Of a stretch of 26,358 nucleotides of DNA, positions 26,291 through 26,358 are shown in pieces (position 1 is the stretch's first letter; each line of letters begins with the position of its first letter). The notes under the pieces are model-generated. The model was not told the origin of the DNA, did no database searches, and was given only the letters and a program-made list of their open reading frames with translations. Both the position numbers and the translations under genes were made by a program. Source of the DNA: PWND01 sp964601515 (GTDB taxonomy: Bacteria > Bacteroidota > Bacteroidia > Bacteroidales > UBA7960); contig CAZRNU010000031.1 of NCBI GenBank assembly GCA_964601515.1, forward strand, positions 1 through 26,358, written 5' to 3'.

Positions 26291-26304
26291 ACTCAGAACT
26301 CAGG
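26291..26304. repeat. ACTCAGR direct repeat
   Basis: Two 7-base units (ACTCAGA, ACTCAGG) in tandem in the non-coding tail beyond the palindrome. The rest of the tail (26305-26358) shows no gene; a 6-base inverted repeat AAGTAC/GTACTT (26336-26341, 26353-26358) touches the window edge. Confidence 0.4.
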
Positions 26305-26358
26305 ACTGTTGCCCACCCCTAAGAAACTAGACTAAAAGTACTAATAAAAATCGTACTT

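Noticed and set aside
26336..26358. Terminator at the right edge (AAGTAC/GTACTT)
   Set aside because: Only a 6-base AT-rich stem, cut by the window end; no gene is seen to need it.

Overview
The window looks like a chromosomal piece of a low-GC member of the Bacteroidota. The evidence is three SusC/SusD outer-membrane pairs, a secreted protease with a type IX secretion (T9SS) C-terminal sorting domain, a fused MurF-alanine racemase, and promoters of the phylum's TAnnTTTG type. Menaquinone appears to be made by the futalosine route (mqnC), which argues against a typical gut Bacteroides; I cannot place the genus.

Positions 1-7600 are housekeeping. At the left edge is the first codons of a leftward yifB (Mg-chelatase/ComM-like) gene that appears to carry an in-frame TAA at codon 6. 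Then come ridA (leftward), a pabA/trpG glutamine amidotransferase (rightward), a leftward pdxA then murF-alr operon, pepA (leftward) and mqnC (rightward, divergent from pepA). The pdxA then murF-alr order puts a PLP-synthesis gene directly upstream of a PLP-dependent racemase. A strong bidirectional hairpin at about 7603-7638 closes this part.

Positions 7653-22427 hold three consecutive leftward nutrient-uptake cassettes: A (SusC, SusD, small lipoprotein; 22427 to 17483), B (SusC, SusD of a different subfamily; 17289 to 12485) and C (SusC, SusD; 12318 to 7653). Each has its own TAnnTTTG-type promoter; perfect-stem terminators follow A and B, and the shared terminator follows C. No glycoside hydrolase, polysaccharide lyase, sulfatase, sigma/anti-sigma pair or hybrid two-component regulator is present.

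Positions 22790-26086 encode, divergently from cassette A, a large secreted lysyl-endopeptidase-like serine protease. A proteolysis plus peptide-import role for the region is a reasonable inference, but substrate is not shown by the sequence. The last 270 bases are non-coding and more GC-rich than the rest, with short tandem repeats and an 85-base imperfect palindrome typical of dispersed repeats.

I found no tRNA, rRNA, CRISPR array, insertion sequence or phage gene.
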